Source: JBQTHP01 sp052389755
GTDB lineage: Bacteria; Pseudomonadota; Gammaproteobacteria; Steroidobacterales; Steroidobacteraceae
Direction: 5' to 3'
Assembly: GCA_052389755.1 (NCBI GenBank)
Contig: JBQTHP010000122.1
Span: 1 to 10,551, forward strand
DNA: 10,551 bases
The notes beneath the pieces are model-generated. The model was not told the origin of the DNA. It saw nothing but the letters and a program-made list of their open reading frames with translations, and did not search any database. Positions 6,700 to 10,551 of the stretch are shown piece after piece (within the stretch, counting starts at the first letter, position 1; the number at the start of each line of letters is the position of its first letter). The translations under genes and the position numbers were made by a program.

Positions 6700-8439
6700 T
6701 CAGCGCTGCTCGTAGCCGTACGCAGCCATCATCGGCGCGAGCCGCGGCACGAACGGCGCGAGATGCGCGGCATAGCGCCGGTAGCGACCGATCGAGCGAT
6801 GGTGCAGAGGCTCCGTGACCTGCGCGTAGCTCGGCGTCGGCGCGTAGCGCCGGTTCTCGTGGAAAGCGAGGCACGCCGTGTCGAACGGCAGCCCGAGGTA
6901 TTCGAGCAACCGTCGTGTTTCCGCGTCCTGATTCGCGACGAAGGATTCGTACCTCAGGACGAAGTCGCCCACGGTGAGCTCGTGGCGGTAGTGCTCGACC
7001 AGATCGAACACCGCCGCGAAATGGCGAACGACATCGTCGATGCGATAGCCGCAGTTGAAGCCATGCGTGAGATTGTTCGCCATCATCGAGACGCACACGT
7101 CGAGCGGATGACGCACGATGCTCACGATGCGGCTTTCCGGAAAAGCCATGCGCAGCAGCGGCAGGTACACCTCGTTGAACGGCATCTTGTCGATGAAGAA
7201 GCGCTTGCCGGGGCGCGTGAGCCCGTAGCCTTCCGCCCGGGCGAGGTAGTAATCGCGAAACAGCGTCGCGGCGTAACGGTTGTCCGCCGTCCACGTGCGC
7301 CCGAGGTTCTCGGGGAACGGCTCGGGTGCGGGAAACAGGGAGTTCGCGAGCTGGCGCAGCTCCGCGATGAACGACAGCTCACCTCCAGCCCGCACCTCCG
7401 GGTGACTCGAGAGCGCCTGCTCGATCATAGTCGTGCCGGAACGCGGGAATCCGAGCACGAAGATCGGTTGCGGCGTATCCGCGCGCGCGGTCGTTCGGGG
7501 CAAAAGCTCGATGTTCCTGCGCACGAAGAAGCGTTTGAGCCGTCCGAAGAAAGTCTCGACGGCATCGCCCTGGTATGCGAGCCCGCCCGCTTCCGCGGCC
7601 AGCTTGCGTTTGCCTTCCACGAAGTCTCGCCACGCTTCGTCGTACCGACCCAGCCGGTCGCACAGCCTGCCGCGCTCGAGCTGCCCGTGACCCCCGAGCG
7701 TCGGGGCCGCGTCGATGATCGCGAGCGCCTCGGCGTGGCGGCCTTCGCGCGAGAGATAACCCGCTCGCAGCAGATCGACCGCGTTCTCCGAGGAGACGGC
7801 CTGGGCCTTCGCGAGCAGTTCCCACGCGCGCTTCAGGTCGCCGCGCACCTCCTGGAGCTTCGACCAGTGCGCGAGCGTCTTCATGTCGTCGGGCGCGAGC
7901 ATCACTGCCTCGGCGTAGCATGCCTCGGCCTCCTCGGTGCGTCCCTGTTGCATGAGATTGAGCGCGAGATTCGCGAGGTATCGGGCCTCGCGGCCGCCGA
8001 GCTCGAGCGCGCGGCGAAAGTGCCACTCACCCGCGGGAAGATCGTTCGACTCCGAGAGGATCGTGCCGAAGAGATGATGCGTTTGCGCGTTGCGCGGATT
8101 CACCCGAAGCGCGGTGCGCGCCACCTGCTCGGCGTCGCCGCGCCGACCGGTCGTGAACAGCAGATGGATGAGGTCGTCGTACGCCCAGGCAGCGTGGCCG
8201 TCGATCGCGATCACCGCGCCGAGCGTCTTGATGGCCTGATCGAGCTCGCCGCTTCGGTGCTGGCAGCGAAACCTGAGCTCGAGAGCGTGCAGGTCGCGTG
8301 CATCGCTTCGCAGCCGCTCCTCCGCTGCCGCGCGCGCCGCTGCAAGATCACCCCGGGCCAGCGCTTCGCGGCCGCGGGCGATCGTCGGGTGGGGCGGCAT
8401 CGTCATGATTGCGTCATCGTGCCCGGTATGAAGCCGCAT
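6700..8439 (-). CDS. Tetratricopeptide-repeat sulfotransferase fusion
   Basis: An N-terminal TPR array (about residues 20-280, helix pairs such as ARGREALARGDLAAARAAAEERL, TALRVNPRNAQTHHLFGTIL and ALNLMQQGRTEEAEACYAEAVMLAPDD) is joined to a C-terminal sulfotransferase domain (about 325-575). The PAPS-binding 5'-phosphosulfate loop is FVLGFPRSGTTMIEQALSSHPEV (PRSGTT at 332-337). The 3'-phosphate motif is IVSIVRHPLDVCVSMM (R443, S451). The family transfers sulfate from PAPS to sugars or to protein tyrosines; the acceptor here is unknown. No signal peptide is visible, so the protein is probably cytoplasmic. The start is uncertain. ATG 8439 gives 579 aa and follows GTGAGA; ATG 8475 gives 591 aa but overlaps the divergent hexosaminidase by 38 bp; ATG 8406 gives a tighter N-terminus. 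It is convergent with the receptor and divergent from the GH20 gene, so it is not in an operon with either. Domain call is firm; role is unknown. Confidence 0.88.
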   Translation of the reverse strand: MRLHTGHDDAIMTMPPHPTIARGREALARGDLAAARAAAEERLRSDARDLHALELRFRCQHRSGELDQAIKTLGAVIAIDGHAAWAYDDLIHLLFTTGRRGDAEQVARTALRVNPRNAQTHHLFGTILSESNDLPAGEWHFRRALELGGREARYLANLALNLMQQGRTEEAEACYAEAVMLAPDDMKTLAHWSKLQEVRGDLKRAWELLAKAQAVSSENAVDLLRAGYLSREGRHAEALAIIDAAPTLGGHGQLERGRLCDRLGRYDEAWRDFVEGKRKLAAEAGGLAYQGDAVETFFGRLKRFFVRRNIELLPRTTARADTPQPIFVLGFPRSGTTMIEQALSSHPEVRAGGELSFIAELRQLANSLFPAPEPFPENLGRTWTADNRYAATLFRDYYLARAEGYGLTRPGKRFFIDKMPFNEVYLPLLRMAFPESRIVSIVRHPLDVCVSMMANNLTHGFNCGYRIDDVVRHFAAVFDLVEHYRHELTVGDFVLRYESFVANQDAETRRLLEYLGLPFDTACLAFHENRRYAPTPSYAQVTEPLHHRSIGRYRRYAAHLAPFVPRLAPMMAAYGYEQR

Positions 8440-10551
8440 GTTTAGAGTCTCACGCAACACTTCGACGGCGCCCATGGTGGCCTGCCTGCTCGTCGGGGCC
8501 TGCGTGTCCGATCAGGATTCAGAACGGCCGGCTCCCCCGTCGGTGATTCCGGCTGTCGCCGTCGTCGAGCTCGGGACCGGAACGTTTCCGGTGGGAGCGG
8601 GCATCAGGATGCACGTGCCTTCCGACCCCGAGGTTGAGCGTATCGCACAGTACTTCGCCGACCTCGTCGCCCGGACGCGTGGCATTCAGCTCGGGATCGC
8701 ACGCGAGGATGCGACGCCGCCGGCCGGCGCGATCGCGTTCGTCATCGACACGCGCCCGTCCGGCGCGAGCGCTGAAAGCTACGAGCTTGCCATCTCGTCC
8801 GAGAGGATCGTGATTTCGGCGCGCGCGCCGCGCGGTCTTTTCTATGGCGCAATGACGCTGTGGCAGTTGCTGACCGCCACCGACGCGACCGGCCGCGCAG
8901 TGACGCTTCACGGCATGACCATCCGCGACGAGCCGCGCTTTGCATGGCGCGGTTTCATGCTCGACGTCGCTCGCCACTACATGCCGCCCGAGCGCGTCAA
9001 GCAGATGATCGACTGGATGGCGCTGCACAAGCTCAACACGCTTCACTGGCACCTCACCGACGATCAGGGGTGGCGGCTCGAGATCAGGAAATATCCGCGG
9101 CTGACCGAGGTCGGCGCGTGGCGCGTCCCGGCGGGCGCAGCAGGAACGGCCGGCCGGTACGGCGGCTACTACACGCAGGACGAAGTTCGCGATATCGTGC
9201 GTTACGCCGCGGAGCGCTTCGTCACCGTCGTCCCGGAGATCGGGATGCCCGGACACGCGCAGGCCGCGATCGCCTCGTACCCTCACCTCGGCACCGAGGG
9301 TCCACCCCCACCGGTCTCCCCCGACTGGGGCGTGCACAACCATCTGTACGACGTCGAGGAGAACACGTTCGCTTTTCTCGAAGATGTGCTGAGCGAGGTC
9401 TTCGAGCTCTTTCCGTCCGCATACATTCACGTGGGCGGGGACGAGGCGGTCAAGGACCGATGGATCGCCTCTCCTCGCGTGCAGCAGCGGATGCGGCAGC
9501 TCGCGATTCCGAACGAGACGGCGCTGCAGAGTTACTTCACCGCGCGCGTGGAGAGTTTCATTCGCCGCAACGGGCGCAAGCTCATCGGCTGGGACGAGAT
9601 CCTCGAGGGGGGGCGCCTTCCGCCGGCCGCGACGGTGATGTCGTGGCGCGGAACGGCGGGCGCGATCGAGGCGGCCCGCCAGGGCCACGACGTCGTCATG
9701 GCGCAGGAACGCATCCTCTATCTCGACTATCTGCAGAGCGACTCGCGCGATGAGCCGCCGGGCCGCCCTCGGTACGTCACGCTCGCCGACGTGTATGCCT
9801 ACGAGCCGCTGCCCGCGGAGCTCGCTGCCGCGGAAGCCGCGCACATACTCGGCGCGCAGCTCAACGCGTGGACGGAGCACATGCGCACGCCCGAGCGCGT
9901 GCACCACAACGCGTTTCCGAAGGTTGCGGCGCTGGCGGAGGTGCTCTGGAGCCCGCGCGGCCAGCGCGACTGGCAAAGCTTCGTCCACCGGCTCGCGCCC
10001 CAGTTCGCACGTTACGCGAGGCTCGGCATCGACTACGCCGACAGCGCGTTCGCGCCGCGCTTCGCCGTGCTCTCGAACCAGGGCGCGGATTCGATCCGAG
10101 TGGAACTTTCGACTCAGACGGCAGCGGGCGAGATCCGTTACACGCTCGATGGGCGTGAGCCGACCCGCGAATCGCCGCTGTATCGCGAACCGCTCGAATT
10201 GCGGATTCCCGCGAGCGTGCGGGCAGTCACGTACCTCGACGGCTTCCGGATGTCGGCTGCGCAAGCGCGGGCCTTCGACCGCCAGAGCCTTGGCCGGCGC
10301 AGCGACGATGAGCTGCAGACGTGCGCGCAGAAACTCGTGCTGAGACTCGAAGACGATGCGCCGCTCGAGGGCGAACGCGCCGTCTTCAACATCGACATCA
10401 TGGATCCGTGCTGGATCTTCAAGGACGCCGATCTGTCCGGCATCTCGCGCATTTCCGCGGCGGTCGGGCAGCTGCCGTTCAATTTCCAGATCGGCGAGGA
10501 TGCGCGCAAGATTCCGCTGCGTACGCCGGAAAGCCCCCAGGGCGAGCTCGA
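8438..10551 (+). CDS. Beta-N-acetylhexosaminidase, GH20, probable lipoprotein (3' end outside window)
   Basis: The enzyme removes terminal GlcNAc/GalNAc residues from chito-oligosaccharides or glycans by substrate-assisted catalysis. The ATG at 8438 is the first after an in-frame TGA (8429-8431). Residues 1-22 form a short lipoprotein signal ending LVGAC, so Cys22 is probably lipidated and the enzyme anchored to a membrane. A GH20b-type N-terminal domain spans about 45-160. The catalytic barrel follows (about 168-535): FMLDVARHYMP, LHWHLTDDQGWRLEI (202-216), PEIGMPGHA (266-274), then HVGGDEAVKD with the catalytic pair D335-E336, GWDEILEGG (384-392) and LNAWTE (475-480). Residues about 543-613 (EIRYTLDGREPTRESPLY) form the chitobiase/hexosaminidase C-terminal domain. 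A further domain begins around 620 (LVLRLEDDAPLEGERAVFNIDIMDPCWIF, VGQLPFNFQIGED) and is cut by the window edge after 704 residues. Its promoter must lie near or inside the divergent sulfotransferase gene. Confidence 0.95.
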   Translation, partial: MFRVSRNTSTAPMVACLLVGACVSDQDSERPAPPSVIPAVAVVELGTGTFPVGAGIRMHVPSDPEVERIAQYFADLVARTRGIQLGIAREDATPPAGAIAFVIDTRPSGASAESYELAISSERIVISARAPRGLFYGAMTLWQLLTATDATGRAVTLHGMTIRDEPRFAWRGFMLDVARHYMPPERVKQMIDWMALHKLNTLHWHLTDDQGWRLEIRKYPRLTEVGAWRVPAGAAGTAGRYGGYYTQDEVRDIVRYAAERFVTVVPEIGMPGHAQAAIASYPHLGTEGPPPPVSPDWGVHNHLYDVEENTFAFLEDVLSEVFELFPSAYIHVGGDEAVKDRWIASPRVQQRMRQLAIPNETALQSYFTARVESFIRRNGRKLIGWDEILEGGRLPPAATVMSWRGTAGAIEAARQGHDVVMAQERILYLDYLQSDSRDEPPGRPRYVTLADVYAYEPLPAELAAAEAAHILGAQLNAWTEHMRTPERVHHNAFPKVAALAEVLWSPRGQRDWQSFVHRLAPQFARYARLGIDYADSAFAPRFAVLSNQGADSIRVELSTQTAAGEIRYTLDGREPTRESPLYREPLELRIPASVRAVTYLDGFRMSAAQARAFDRQSLGRRSDDELQTCAQKLVLRLEDDAPLEGERAVFNIDIMDPCWIFKDADLSGISRISAAVGQLPFNFQIGEDARKIPLRTPESPQGEL

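Noticed and set aside
8425..8432. GGTATGAA as a third full regulator operator before the GH20 gene
   Set aside because: Only one half-site matches; the second half does not (about 9 of 16 overall), so it is not listed as an operator and is mentioned only in the finding on the divergent starts.
6763..8445. 560-codon plus-strand frame opposite the sulfotransferase
   Set aside because: Shadow of the sulfotransferase coding strand; no motif, biased composition.
8519..10264. 581-codon open frame on the minus strand, antisense to the GH20 gene
   Set aside because: Arg/His/Val/Ala-rich product with no recognisable domain; the plus-strand frame has all GH20 motifs including the Asp-Glu catalytic pair.

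Overview
The window reads as a high-GC Gram-negative genome, most likely a gammaproteobacterium of the Xanthomonadales/Nevskiales/Steroidobacter type. The basis is the strong G/C third-position bias, long antisense shadow ORFs, an outer-membrane TonB-dependent receptor of the large Xanthomonas/Caulobacter-type family, and an N-acetylglucosamine (GlcNAc) gene set arranged as in xanthomonads and Alteromonadales. The taxonomic placement is inference; no rRNA or other marker gene is present.

Layout. (1) 1-660, minus: the N-terminal 220 residues of a protein running off the left edge, not confidently identified. (2) 803-3722, minus: a tight three-gene operon in transcription order: GntR/UTRA regulator (nagQ-like), SIS-domain glucosamine-6-phosphate deaminase (NagB-II type) and GlcNAc-6-phosphate deacetylase (nagA). 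Its reading frames overlap by 4 bp (GTGA) and 1 bp (TGATG). (3) 3723-3983: a 261-bp AT-richer divergent control region with two near-identical 16-bp direct-repeat elements, one facing each side, each containing an extended -10-like sequence. (4) 3984-6647, plus: a TonB-dependent receptor. (5) 6660-6689: a strong hairpin between convergent genes. (6) 6700-8439, minus: a TPR-sulfotransferase fusion. (7) 8438 to the right edge, plus: a lipoprotein-type GH20 beta-N-acetylhexosaminidase, truncated by the window.

How the genes fit together: the receptor probably imports chito-oligosaccharides or other GlcNAc glycans across the outer membrane. The GH20 enzyme releases GlcNAc at the membrane or in the periplasm. 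After inner-membrane transport and phosphorylation (neither gene is in the window), NagA deacetylates GlcNAc-6-P and the SIS deaminase converts glucosamine-6-P to fructose-6-P. The GntR protein probably senses an amino-sugar phosphate and represses both divergent promoters.

The catabolic part is a recognisable known pathway. The least explained parts are the TPR-sulfotransferase wedged between receptor and hexosaminidase, the paired operator/promoter elements, and the unidentified left-edge protein. I do not see clear evidence of a wholly new system. No tRNA, rRNA, CRISPR array, insertion sequence or integrase was recognised.
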